Below, piece by piece: positions 1 through 7,610 of a stretch of 22,428 nt of DNA. Each line of letters begins with the position of its first letter. The first letter of the stretch is position 1. The notes beneath the pieces were generated by a model, which worked only from the letters and a program-made list of their open reading frames with translations, ran no database searches and had not been told where the DNA came from. The DNA is taken from contig PABS01000125.1 in assembly GCA_002699325.1 (NCBI GenBank), positions 1-22,428 of the forward strand. The letters are read 5' to 3'. The translations under genes and the position numbers were made by a program. This DNA comes from Ponticaulis sp. Its GTDB lineage: Bacteria > Pseudomonadota > Alphaproteobacteria > Caulobacterales > Hyphomonadaceae.

Positions 1-1131
1 GGAGATGCGTCCGCCAAGGCGGCTCGTCAACTCATATCCGATAGTTCCTGCCGCTTCAGCCTGAATTTCCAGCCCTGCTTTAGGTCCGATGAACTCCACC
101 CGCTCCCCCTGTTTCGGCCTGTCGACCAGATCAGACACGTCTATCGTAATCAGATCCATAGAGACGCGGCCAAGGATTGGGCAAGGCGTATTGTTCAGAA
201 TTCCGAAGCCGAAATTAGAAGCCGAACGCAGATAACCATCGGCATAGCCCAGGGAAACCGTGGCAACAGTCATGTCAGTTTTTGCTTTGAAGGTGGCTCC
301 ATAACCAACCGTATCACCCGCTTTAATATCGAACACACTGAGGATTGGTGCGGTGAGAGTCAAAGCTGGCTTGAGGCGTATCCCGGATGGATAGGCGGGA
401 CCGCCGCCATAAAGGCCAATGCCAGGCCGCATGAGATCGAAGTGAAAGTTTGCTCCGAGATAAATACCACCTGTGGAGCAGAAACTTGCCCGAATGCCAG
501 GAAAGGCTTTTCGGACTTCCTGAAAGCGATCCAGCTGAGCCTGATTCTCTTCGGCGTCTGGCTTATCGGCGCAGGCCAGATGACTCATTACGAGCGCTGG
601 CGGCCGGGCGGAAACCGCTTCGACAGTCTTCTGGAGATCAGTCAGCCTGAGGCCCAGGCGGTTTATTCCGGTGTCGAAGTGCAGCGCATAGGGCGGGGCA
701 AGTTCAGATCTGAGCCAGGTCTCAATCTCCTCCATGCGATTACACACCGGAGAGAGACGGCAAGCGGCGAACTGATCAAGCGCATCAGAATGCACACCGT
801 TGAAGACGTAGATCGTCGGCTCAGGACCGACCGCATTGCGAACGGTTTCGCCTTCATGCGGATAGGCGACAAAGAAAGTGCGACATCCGGCTTCAAAAAG
901 CGTGGCCGAGACCTGGGCAGCGCCATGTCCATAAGCATTCGCTTTCACGACAGCACTGCATTCGGCGGATGGGGCAAGAGATTTCAGAGCGCGATAGTTG
1001 GAGACGATCGTTGGCAGTGAAATTTCTGCGACAGGACCTGCATCAGACCGGGCAGCGCCCAGCGCGGCGTCAGTATTCTGAAGGACTGTGTTGTTTGTCC
1101 AGGTTGCTGAACTTGGTGATGTTCGGGTCAA
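1..1131 (-). CDS. alr: alanine racemase, 3' end cut by window edge
   Basis: PLP-dependent enzyme that interconverts L- and D-alanine for peptidoglycan. My translation of the minus strand is open from about 1131 to base 1. Near residue 63 it shows the PLP-lysine motif AVVKANAYGHG. Further on come DTGINRLG, HFDLMRPGIGLYGG, VSLGYADGY (containing the second catalytic residue, Tyr) and GRVSMDLITIDV, ending near GYELTSRLGGRIS. Only a short C-terminal tail should be missing. The start is unusual. The reading frame contains no ATG, and its only GTG is the codon directly before the catalytic lysine. The first usable codon is TTG at 1131-1129, inside the end of dnaB (62-base overlap, weak Shine-Dalgarno). 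A CTG at 1062 is the alternative. The gene follows dnaB on the same strand, as in many Alphaproteobacteria. Confidence 0.93.
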   Translation of the reverse strand, partial: MTRTSPSSATWTNNTVLQNTDAALGAARSDAGPVAEISLPTIVSNYRALKSLAPSAECSAVVKANAYGHGAAQVSATLFEAGCRTFFVAYPHEGETVRNAVGPEPTIYVFNGVHSDALDQFAACRLSPVCNRMEEIETWLRSELAPPYALHFDTGINRLGLRLTDLQKTVEAVSARPPALVMSHLACADKPDAEENQAQLDRFQEVRKAFPGIRASFCSTGGIYLGANFHFDLMRPGIGLYGGGPAYPSGIRLKPALTLTAPILSVFDIKAGDTVGYGATFKAKTDMTVATVSLGYADGYLRSASNFGFGILNNTPCPILGRVSMDLITIDVSDLVDRPKQGERVEFIGPKAGLEIQAEAAGTIGYELTSRLGGRIS

Positions 1132-2539
1132 AGTGCAGTTCTACCTTACCGATCGGGCCGTGACGCTGTTTTGCGACGATAACTTCGGCAATATTACGGA
1201 GACGCTCCATTTTGTCCTGCCATTCCGCAAATTTTTCGCCTGCATCATCCGGTTCCTGGCGTTCGAGATAGTAAGATTCCCGATAAACGAAGAGTACGGC
1301 GTCAGCATCCTGCTCAATTGAACCAGATTCGCGAAGGTCAGATAGCTGTGGACGTTTGTCATCGCGCTGCTCGACCTGACGCGAGAGCTGGGACAGCGCA
1401 ATGACCGGGATGTTCAATTCCTTGGCGAGAGCCTTAAGGCCCATGGTGATTTCCGAGACTTCCTGGACACGGCCCTGGGCGCTCTTGGCACCTGAGCCTG
1501 TAATAAGCTGCAGATAGTCAATGACCAGGAGGTCGAGACCGTGACTCCGCTTCTGACGGCGGGCGCGCGCGGAAAGCTGGGATATGGAAATGCCGCCCGT
1601 GTCATCGATATAGAGCGGCAGCGATTCGAGCTCTGCGGCTGCATCACGAAGCTTGTCGTATTCGTGGCGTTGAAGGTCGCCCTGGCGAATGCGGTGGGAC
1701 TGCACGCCGGAACGCTCAGCAAGAATACGGGTAGCGAGCTGCTCGCATGACATCTCGAGCGAGAAGAAACCAACGATACCGCCATTTTCAAGCACGCGCT
1801 GGCCTTGCTCGTTCTGTTTTTCCTTCAGTGCCGCGGCCACGTTATAAGCGATGTTGGTCGCCAATGACGTCTTACCCATGGAGGGACGACCCGCGAGGAT
1901 GAGAAGGTCAGAATTGTGCAGACCGCCAAGTTTGCCGTCCATATCGGTCAGACCGGTGGAAATCCCTGCGATCTTCCCATCGCGTTGGTAGGCGGCGGTC
2001 GCTGATTCGATTGATTCAGTGACGGCGAATCCGAATGTCTTGAAGCCACCGCGCGCTGAACCTCGCATGGCGAGCGCGCTGAGCAGCTTCTCAGCTGTTT
2101 CGATCTGCTCCTGGCCTGGGATGTCGTCCTGGGGTTGGGCAGCCTTGCCTACCATTCCAGAACCGATATCGATCAGCTCCCGGCGAATGGCGAGATCCCG
2201 AACAATGTGAGCGTAGTCGACAATCTCTGGCCCAAACGCAGCACGATCAAGCAGTTCGGCAAGATAGCTGGCGCCACCGATCGCTTCCAACTGGCCTTTT
2301 CGGGAAAACTCATCATGAAGCGTAACGCCGTCGGCCATTTTGCCGTTCGGGATGAATTTGGCGACGACTTCATAAATCGCGGAATGCGCCGGGTTGTAGA
2401 AGTCGGTCGCGATCAGGATCTCGGAAATTCGGTGATAGGCATTGTTGTCGAAAAGCACCGCACCCAGGATCGCGGCCTCAGCCGCAATGTTGTGCGGCGC
2501 CTCGGTCTTGGAATTTGTGCTGGGTTCGTCATATGCCAT
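1070..2539 (-). CDS. dnaB: replicative DNA helicase DnaB
   Basis: Hexameric 5'-3' helicase of the replication fork, 489 residues, a usual length. The N-terminal domain (residues about 15-115, starting HNIAAEAAILGAVL) binds primase. The RecA-like motor carries a Walker A motif GRPSMGKTS at residues 217-225, the Walker B region LDLLVIDYLQLI, and the DnaB signatures SQLSRQVEQR and DLRESGSIEQDAD. No intein interrupts it. The start ATG at 2539 has no strong Shine-Dalgarno sequence. The gene lies 3' of the rplI terminator, so it probably has its own promoter in 2540-2712, where a perfect DnaA box occurs. The 3' end overlaps the probable alr start. Confidence 0.98.
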   Translation of the reverse strand: MAYDEPSTNSKTEAPHNIAAEAAILGAVLFDNNAYHRISEILIATDFYNPAHSAIYEVVAKFIPNGKMADGVTLHDEFSRKGQLEAIGGASYLAELLDRAAFGPEIVDYAHIVRDLAIRRELIDIGSGMVGKAAQPQDDIPGQEQIETAEKLLSALAMRGSARGGFKTFGFAVTESIESATAAYQRDGKIAGISTGLTDMDGKLGGLHNSDLLILAGRPSMGKTSLATNIAYNVAAALKEKQNEQGQRVLENGGIVGFFSLEMSCEQLATRILAERSGVQSHRIRQGDLQRHEYDKLRDAAAELESLPLYIDDTGGISISQLSARARRQKRSHGLDLLVIDYLQLITGSGAKSAQGRVQEVSEITMGLKALAKELNIPVIALSQLSRQVEQRDDKRPQLSDLRESGSIEQDADAVLFVYRESYYLERQEPDDAGEKFAEWQDKMERLRNIAEVIVAKQRHGPIGKVELHFDPNITKFSNLDKQHSPSEY

Positions 2540-2712
2540 GGCGATCAGGATTAACCCTTTCCTGAGCGTAAATCACGCCTTGACTTCACATGATCTGCGC
2601 TCGTTCCCCGTTATCCACAGAGTTACTTTGAAAGAGAACACAGGCCGTGCTCTGGCTGCGTTCCGTGGGAGATGTGAGCCGTGCGCCTTATCCGGACGTA
2701 AGAGTAACGCAT
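2540..2712. other. dnaB upstream intergenic region
   Basis: This gene-free stretch lies between the rplI terminator and dnaB. It must hold the dnaB promoter on the minus strand, but I see no convincing -35/-10 pair. It contains one perfect DnaA box (2611-2619) and a TTAACCC at 2551 that is only a partial match to a CtrA half-site. The short reading frames crossing it have no recognisable protein character. Confidence 0.6.
2611..2619 (+). promoter_or_regulatory. DnaA box, perfect consensus
   Basis: TTATCCACA matches the high-affinity DnaA box consensus exactly. It sits 72 bases upstream of the dnaB start codon. Only one such box was seen here, so it is more likely a transcriptional control site for dnaB than part of an origin. 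That role is inference. Confidence 0.6.
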
Positions 2713-2742
2713 AAAAAAGGCCGCAATCCGGAGATTGCGGCC
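2713..2742 (-). terminator. rho-independent terminator of the rpsF-rpsR-rplI operon
   Basis: On the minus strand a 9-base-pair stem (GGCCGCAAT pairing with ATTGCGGCC, 6-base loop) at 2742-2719 is followed directly by six T. It lies 27 bases after the rplI stop codon and separates the ribosomal protein operon from dnaB. Confidence 0.93.
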
Positions 2743-2768
2743 TCAATTCTTTATTGGTGATCTGAGAC

Positions 2769-3359
2769 TTATTCGTCTTCAGATGGACCGCGTTCCGCAG
2801 CAACTTCAGCTGCAACAGCTGCCATCTCAGAAGCCTGAGCTTCCTGATCAGCACGTTGTTCTGCGCGAGCTGCTTCGACAATGTTCTCACCAGCAGCCTG
2901 ACGCTCAGCCTCGTCTTCTGAACGTGCGACGTTCAGAGTGACAGTGACGGTCACTTCAGGGTGGAGGCGGATCTCGACCTCATGCATGCCGATCATCTTG
3001 ATCGGTGCATTCATGAGAACCTGGCTACGGCCAACCTTCGTGCCGGAGTTTGTCGCAGCTTCAGCAACGTCGCGTGCAGCAACAGAGCCGAAGAGCTGAC
3101 CATTTTCACCGGCCTGACGGATGAGGACGAATGTCCGGCCATCAAGGTCTTCGCCAAATTTCTTGGCTTCTTCACGAGCTTCAGCGTTGCGTGCTTCAAT
3201 CTGAGCTTTTTCAGCTTCGAATTTCGCACGGTTCGCATCCGTTGCCAGAAGCGCTTTGCCTTGAGGAATGAGGAAGTTACGCGCGAAACCGTTTTTCACG
3301 CTGACTTCGTCACCAATCGTGCCGAGCTTTTCGACGCGTTCAAGAAGAATAATCTGCAT
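2769..3359 (-). CDS. rplI: 50S ribosomal protein L9, C-terminally extended
   Basis: Large-subunit protein binding 23S rRNA near the L1 stalk base. The N-terminal domain (MQIILLERVEKLG, then VKNGFARNFLIPQGKA) and the long connecting helix (residues about 40-80, rich in A, E, K and R) are clear, followed by the C-terminal domain ending near VTVTLNVARS. The protein is 196 residues against about 149 in E. coli. The extra roughly 45 residues are acidic and alanine-rich (ending AAERGPSEDE), a tail I recall from other alphaproteobacterial L9 proteins. A strong AGGAG lies 8 bases before the ATG. It is the last gene of the rpsF operon, 14 bases after rpsR, with a terminator just downstream. Confidence 0.98.
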   Translation of the reverse strand: MQIILLERVEKLGTIGDEVSVKNGFARNFLIPQGKALLATDANRAKFEAEKAQIEARNAEAREEAKKFGEDLDGRTFVLIRQAGENGQLFGSVAARDVAEAATNSGTKVGRSQVLMNAPIKMIGMHEVEIRLHPEVTVTVTLNVARSEDEAERQAAGENIVEAARAEQRADQEAQASEMAAVAAEVAAERGPSEDE

Positions 3360-3373
3360 ATCGTCAGCTCCTC

Positions 3374-3637
3374 TTACTGAACGCTGAACGGCAGCAGAGC
3401 CAGAACGCGAGCGCGTTTGATGGCCTGTGCGAGTTTGCGTTGCTTCTTCTGGCTGACAGCCGTGATACGGGCAGGAACGATCTTGCCTTTTTCAGAGATG
3501 TAGCGCTGAAGCAGTTTGACGTCTTTGTAATCGATCGCCGGAGCATTTTCACCGGAGAACGGGCAAACCTTACGACGGCGACCAAACGGACGACGTGCAG
3601 GAAGGTTGGAAATATTCATTTTTCCAGCTTTAGCCAT
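3374..3637 (-). CDS. rpsR: 30S ribosomal protein S18
   Basis: Small-subunit protein that pairs with S6 on the 30S platform. It is 87 residues, with the family core [21 protein letters not shown], then [24 protein letters not shown] and a basic C-terminus ([21 protein letters not shown]). A good AAGGAG precedes the ATG by 8 bases. It lies 12 bases after rpsF and 14 before rplI, in the conserved order S6-S18-L9. Confidence 0.98.
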   Translation of the reverse strand: MAKAGKMNISNLPARRPFGRRRKVCPFSGENAPAIDYKDVKLLQRYISEKGKIVPARITAVSQKKQRKLAQAIKRARVLALLPFSVQ

Positions 3638-3649
3638 GATCGGTTCTCC

Positions 3650-4000
3650 TTAGTCTTTCCGACGACGATCGTCGCGATCTTTGCGAGCAATGATCGGTGA
3701 TGGTTCGTCAGACAGCTCTTCGACCTTGATCGTCATGTGACGCATAACATCGTCGTTGATGCGCAGGCGACGCTCGAGTTCCTGAACAGCAGCTGCTGGT
3801 GCATCAATGTTCAGAAGAGAGTAGTGGCCCTTACGGACTTTGTTGATCGGGTAAGCCAGATTACGAAGACCCCAGTATTCGGACTTGCCGACTTTACCGT
3901 TTTCGCCTTCGATAATTTTGGTGATGTCTTCAACGAGCGCTTCCACCTGTTGCGGTGAAATATCTGGTCGCGCTACGAAGACGTGTTCGTAGAATGCCAT
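3650..4000 (-). CDS. rpsF: 30S ribosomal protein S6
   Basis: Small-subunit platform protein, partner of S18. It is 116 residues. It opens [20 protein letters not shown], has the core [20 protein letters not shown] and [13 protein letters not shown], and ends in a basic stretch ([11 protein letters not shown]) rather than the acidic, glutamylated tail of E. coli S6. It is the first gene of the minus-strand ribosomal operon, divergent from fabD. A purine-rich AAAGGG stands about 10 bases before the ATG. Confidence 0.98.
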   Translation of the reverse strand: MAFYEHVFVARPDISPQQVEALVEDITKIIEGENGKVGKSEYWGLRNLAYPINKVRKGHYSLLNIDAPAAAVQELERRLRINDDVMRHMTIKVEELSDEPSPIIARKDRDDRRRKD

Positions 4001-4191
4001 TTCTTTTGACCCTTTGTCAGAATAGCGGCACCTGCTGGCAAGGGAGACAACAGATGATGGCCCTGATCCACCATGGAACAGGCCGCAATTCAGTGAAGCG
4101 GGGCTTAAACCTCAATCAGCCGTAAATTGCAAGTGTCTTGTCTTTTGCCAAGCATCTCATTAGGGCAAGGCGCTCGAAAAGGACCGTACTC
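4001..4191. promoter_or_regulatory. divergent rpsF / fabD promoter region
   Basis: A 191-base gene-free interval between two outward-facing operons must carry promoters for both. For rpsF a weak candidate on the minus strand is TTGAGG (4115-4110), a 17-base gap, then TGAATT (4092-4087). For fabD I see no convincing hexamer pair. Autoregulatory S6:S18 leader structures exist in other bacteria, but I could not establish one here. Confidence 0.4.
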
Positions 4192-5136
4192 ATGAGTCAC
4201 ACAGCTTTTATCTTTCCTGGTCAGGGCGCTCAGTTTGTCGGAATGGGCAAGGAGCTTGCCGACACTTTTGCCAGTGCGCGCGCTGTTTTTGATGAAGTCG
4301 ACGAAGCGCTTGGTGAGAACTTCTCTCAGCTGATCTGGGAAGGCTCAGAGGACGATCTGAAGCTTACAGCGAATACCCAGCCCGCGCTTATGGCGGTGAG
4401 CCTTGCGGCGGTACGTGCGCTAGAGACAGAGTTCGGTGTGAAAATCTCCACCGGTAAATATGTCGCCGGTCACTCACTCGGAGAGTATTCTGCGCTAGCT
4501 GCGGTTGGTGCGCTCAGCGTAGGCGACGCTGCAAAGCTTTTGAGATTCCGTGGCGAAGCCATGCAGAAAGCCGTACCAGCAGGTGAAGGCGCAATGGCTG
4601 CACTTCTCGGTGCAACGCTTGAGCAGGCCGAAGCGGCGTGTGAGGCGTCAGGCGGCGTTTGTGAAATTGCCAACGACAACGCACCGGGGCAGGTTGTGCT
4701 TTCGGGCGCGAAAGCTGCTGTTGAAGCGGCGGCGGAATGGTCGAAAGCTAACGGTATTAAAAAGGCGGTTCTGCTCCCTGTGAGTGCGCCTTTCCACTGC
4801 AGCCTTATGCAGCCTGCTGCAGATGCCATGGAAGGCGCACTGGCTGATGTGGCCATGGGCGCGCCGTCCATCCCCGTGTTTGCGAACGTGACGGCGGCGC
4901 CGACGAGCGACCCGTCTGAAATCCGCAAGCTGCTCGTCGAACAGGTTACGGCGCGCGTGCGCTGGCGCGAGAGTGTCGAGAAAATGGCATCCGAAGGCAT
5001 AACTCTGATGGCCGAGTGTGGCGCCGGGAAGGTTCTCACGGTAATGAACCGTCGTACCGTGAAGGATCTCAAGGGTGTTGCCCTTGGAACACCAGCGGAT
5101 CTCGAGAGCTTTGCAAGCGAACAGAATCAAGCCTGA
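4192..5136 (+). CDS. fabD: malonyl-CoA:ACP transacylase FabD
   Basis: Moves malonyl from CoA to acyl carrier protein to feed fatty acid elongation. From the ATG at 4192 it is 314 residues, close to the family norm. It begins with FIFPGQGAQFVGMG, carries the nucleophile in GHSLGEYSA (Ser95) and the catalytic His in APFHCSLM (His202), and has the TPL-like oxyanion segment near PGQVVLSG. The reading frame is open to an ATG at 4138, but the 18 extra residues resemble nothing in the family, and an AAAGGA 9 bases before 4192 supports the internal start. It is the first gene of the fab operon. fabG follows after 32 bases. Confidence 0.97.
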   Translation: MSHTAFIFPGQGAQFVGMGKELADTFASARAVFDEVDEALGENFSQLIWEGSEDDLKLTANTQPALMAVSLAAVRALETEFGVKISTGKYVAGHSLGEYSALAAVGALSVGDAAKLLRFRGEAMQKAVPAGEGAMAALLGATLEQAEAACEASGGVCEIANDNAPGQVVLSGAKAAVEAAAEWSKANGIKKAVLLPVSAPFHCSLMQPAADAMEGALADVAMGAPSIPVFANVTAAPTSDPSEIRKLLVEQVTARVRWRESVEKMASEGITLMAECGAGKVLTVMNRRTVKDLKGVALGTPADLESFASEQNQA

Positions 5137-5168
5137 AGGCTATTAGAGAAAGAGGGAGGATCGCTCTA

Positions 5169-5906
5169 ATGTTCGATCTGACAGGGAAGACAGCGCTGGT
5201 TACTGGTGCTTCAGGCGGGATTGGCCGAGCTATCGCGAGCGCATTGTCTGCGCAGGGCGCACGCGTTGCGCTGAGCGGGACACGTCAGGCGGTTCTGGAA
5301 GAAGTTGCTGGTGGCCTTTCCGGCGAAACCCATATCGCGACCTGTAATCTGTCTGATTCTGAGAGCGTCGCTGGCCTCGTGCCGAGCGTGGAGAAGGATT
5401 TTGGCCCGGTCGACATCCTGATCGCGAATGCCGGTATTACACGCGATAAATTGCTCATGCAGCAGAAAGAGGAAGACTGGGATACGGTTCTTGATGTGAA
5501 CCTGAAGGCCTATTCTATCCTCGCCCGGACCTGTGTTCGCGGCATGATGAAGCGTCGTTTCGGCCGCATTATAGGCATTACATCTATTGTCGGCGTTACC
5601 GGTAATCCAGGGCAAACCAACTATGCGGCATCAAAGGCGGGCATGATTGGTTTCTCAAAATCGCTCGCGCAGGAAATTGCCAGCCGGGGTATCACCGTGA
5701 ACTGTGTCGCACCTGGTTTCATCAAGTCGCCCATGACTGACGAGTTGCCTGAAGCGCAGAAAGAAGCCCTGCTCGGAGCTATTCCGATTGGACGACTGGG
5801 GTCCGGTGATGATATTGCTGCGGCCTGTACATACTTATCCAGCGATGAGGCCGCTTATGTGACGGGACAGACCCTTCATGTGAATGGCGGCATGGCAATG
5901 ATCTGA
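5169..5906 (+). CDS. fabG: 3-oxoacyl-[ACP] reductase FabG
   Basis: NADPH-dependent short-chain dehydrogenase that reduces beta-ketoacyl-ACP in the fatty acid cycle. It is 245 residues from ATG 5169, which has a strong GGGAGGA 8 bases upstream. The Rossmann motif TGASGGIG is at residues 12-19, NAG at 87-89, catalytic Asn111, Ser139, Tyr152 and Lys156 (the last two in NYAASKAG), and the C-terminus VTGQTLHVNGGMAMI is typical. The open frame reaches back to 5016 inside fabD, but those residues have no family resemblance. It is followed by a 132-base gap before acpP. Confidence 0.98.
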   Translation: MFDLTGKTALVTGASGGIGRAIASALSAQGARVALSGTRQAVLEEVAGGLSGETHIATCNLSDSESVAGLVPSVEKDFGPVDILIANAGITRDKLLMQQKEEDWDTVLDVNLKAYSILARTCVRGMMKRRFGRIIGITSIVGVTGNPGQTNYAASKAGMIGFSKSLAQEIASRGITVNCVAPGFIKSPMTDELPEAQKEALLGAIPIGRLGSGDDIAAACTYLSSDEAAYVTGQTLHVNGGMAMI

Positions 5907-6038
5907 GGTAAACAGCGGCTGGAAAAAAGCCAGTCCTGTGAATGGTCAAGCCGCGAAACATGTGCTAGCGGCGCAACACGCAAGCAGTTAAATAAGTGAT
6001 TTCAAAACTGCACGCTCCATAATTAGAAGGAAGATGAA

Positions 6039-6275
6039 ATGTCTGAAGTTTTCGAACGTGTGAAGAAAATCGTTGTCGAAAACCTCGAAGTCGAAGCTGA
6101 CAAGGTTGTCGAGTCAGCTAGCTTCATCGACGATCTGGGCGCAGACAGTCTCGATCTGGTTGAGCTCGTCATGGCATTTGAAGAAGAGTTCGGCATCGAA
6201 ATCGAAGACGAAGTTCAGGAAAACATCCGCACCGTTGGCGATGCGGTTACTGAGATCAAGAAAACCCAGGGCTAG
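6039..6275 (+). CDS. acpP: acyl carrier protein
   Basis: Small acidic carrier (78 residues) that holds growing acyl chains on a 4'-phosphopantetheine arm. The attachment serine is Ser37 in [12 protein letters not shown]. The rest follows AcpP closely ([12 protein letters not shown], then [12 protein letters not shown]). AAGGAAG stands just before the ATG. The 132 bases upstream probably contain an additional promoter, since AcpP is usually needed in far greater amounts than FabG, but no clear -35/-10 pair was found. fabF follows after 9 bases. Confidence 0.98.
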   Translation: MSEVFERVKKIVVENLEVEADKVVESASFIDDLGADSLDLVELVMAFEEEFGIEIEDEVQENIRTVGDAVTEIKKTQG

Positions 6276-6284
6276 GCAATAAAC

Positions 6285-7568
6285 ATGCGGCGGGTCGTAA
6301 TTACAGGTATCGGACTGGTAACACCTCTTGCGGGTAACCGTGAGGCAAGTTGGAGCAGGCTGGTCGAGGGGCGCTCAGGCGCTCAGAAGATCGACAAATT
6401 CGATACAGATGACCTGCCGTGCAAGATTGCTGCGCAGGTCCCATGGACGTCTGGTCGCGGTGGCGGAGAAGGCGATCCGGATGCATTTGATCCGGAAACA
6501 GTCGGATCGGCTAAAGAACGTCGTCGTCTGAGCGAGTTCATTATTTACGGAATGGGTGCGGCAGCTGAGGCTATCGCAGATTCCGGATGGACTCCTCAAA
6601 CCGACGAAGAAAAGAATCGAACCGGTGTTCTCATCGGTTCGGGCATTGGCGGTCTCCCGGAGATCGCTGAAACCACACTGACCATGGAAGCTGGCGGTCC
6701 CCGCAAGGTGAGCCCGTTCTTCATTCCAAGCGCACTGATCAATCTTTGCTCGGGTCAGGTTTCGATTAAATACGGCTTTAAAGGCCCGAACCACTCGGTA
6801 GTAACAGCGTGCGCAACCGGCGCACATGCCATTGGTGACTCAGCGCGCCTGATCCAGCATGGCGATGCAGATGTGATGGTCGCTGGTGGCGCGGAAGGCG
6901 CGCTCTGCCGTCTGGCCGTTGCAGGTTTCGCAGCAGCAAAAGCGCTGACCACAAGCTATAATGACGAGCCGGAAAAAGCTTCTCGCCCATACGATAAAGG
7001 CCGGGATGGTTTCCTTTTCGGCGAAGGCGCTGGTGTTCTCATTCTTGAGGAATACGAGCACGCCAAAGCACGCGGCGCAAAAATTTATGCTGAAGTGCTC
7101 GGCTATGGCCTGTCGGGCGATGCGCACCATATCACGGCGCCTGCTGATGATGGTGATGGTGGGTACAGAGCCATGGAAATGGCGCTCAATCATGCCGGCC
7201 TGAAGCCGGAAGATATTGACTATGTCAACACCCACGGCACGTCGACACCGCTCGGCGATGAGATCGAAGTGCGAGCGATTGAGCGCTTGTTCGGCGATGC
7301 AGTGAAGGGCCTGTCTCTGTCTTCGACAAAATCTTCAATTGGCCACCTTCTGGGCGCGGCCGGTGCGGTTGAGGGCGCGTTCACTGCGCTGGCAATCTCT
7401 AACAAAATGATCCCGCCAACCTTGAATCTGGAAGATCCGTCTTTCGAGAGCGAGATTGATCTGACACCGCTCAAGGCAAAGGCCCGTGACATCAAGTATG
7501 CGCTGTCCAACTCCTTTGGGTTCGGTGGAACGAATGCGGCGCTGGTTCTTGGCCGCGTGGACGACTAG
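6285..7568 (+). CDS. fabF: 3-oxoacyl-[ACP] synthase II FabF
   Basis: Condensing enzyme that joins malonyl-ACP to acyl-ACP. It is 427 residues, slightly longer than E. coli FabF because of an insertion around residues 54-80 (glycine- and aspartate-rich). The thiolase-fold Cys-His-His triad is intact: Cys176 in TACATGAHAIG, His317 in NTHGTSTPLGD and His354 in SSIGHLLGAAG. The C-terminal glycine-rich NSFGFGGTNAALV is present. The choice of FabF over FabB rests on the neighbouring acpP and the sequence pattern. Confidence 0.97.
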   Translation: MRRVVITGIGLVTPLAGNREASWSRLVEGRSGAQKIDKFDTDDLPCKIAAQVPWTSGRGGGEGDPDAFDPETVGSAKERRRLSEFIIYGMGAAAEAIADSGWTPQTDEEKNRTGVLIGSGIGGLPEIAETTLTMEAGGPRKVSPFFIPSALINLCSGQVSIKYGFKGPNHSVVTACATGAHAIGDSARLIQHGDADVMVAGGAEGALCRLAVAGFAAAKALTTSYNDEPEKASRPYDKGRDGFLFGEGAGVLILEEYEHAKARGAKIYAEVLGYGLSGDAHHITAPADDGDGGYRAMEMALNHAGLKPEDIDYVNTHGTSTPLGDEIEVRAIERLFGDAVKGLSLSSTKSSIGHLLGAAGAVEGAFTALAISNKMIPPTLNLEDPSFESEIDLTPLKAKARDIKYALSNSFGFGGTNAALVLGRVDD

Positions 7569-7610
7569 TTCTAGTCTTCCGCAAGGAAAGTCTGAGTCGG
7601 GATTCAGAAT

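Noticed and set aside
442..1020. Plus-strand open frame of 192 codons
   Set aside because: It is antisense to alr, whose translated motifs are unambiguous in the same bases.
2551..2570. CtrA binding site upstream of dnaB
   Set aside because: TTAACCC is followed by no second TTAA at 7-base spacing, so only a partial half-site is seen.
2540..2712. Replication origin near dnaB
   Set aside because: Only one DnaA box is present, with no cluster of boxes, no AT-rich unwinding stretch and none of the usual origin neighbours.
4470..5072. Long minus-strand frame of 200 codons
   Set aside because: It is the shadow of fabD, with serine/alanine-rich composition typical of antisense frames.
5907..5950. 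Terminator between fabG and acpP
   Set aside because: A 6-base-pair stem with one G-T pair (GGCTGG / CCAGTC) and an A-rich loop exists, but no T run follows, so termination is unlikely.
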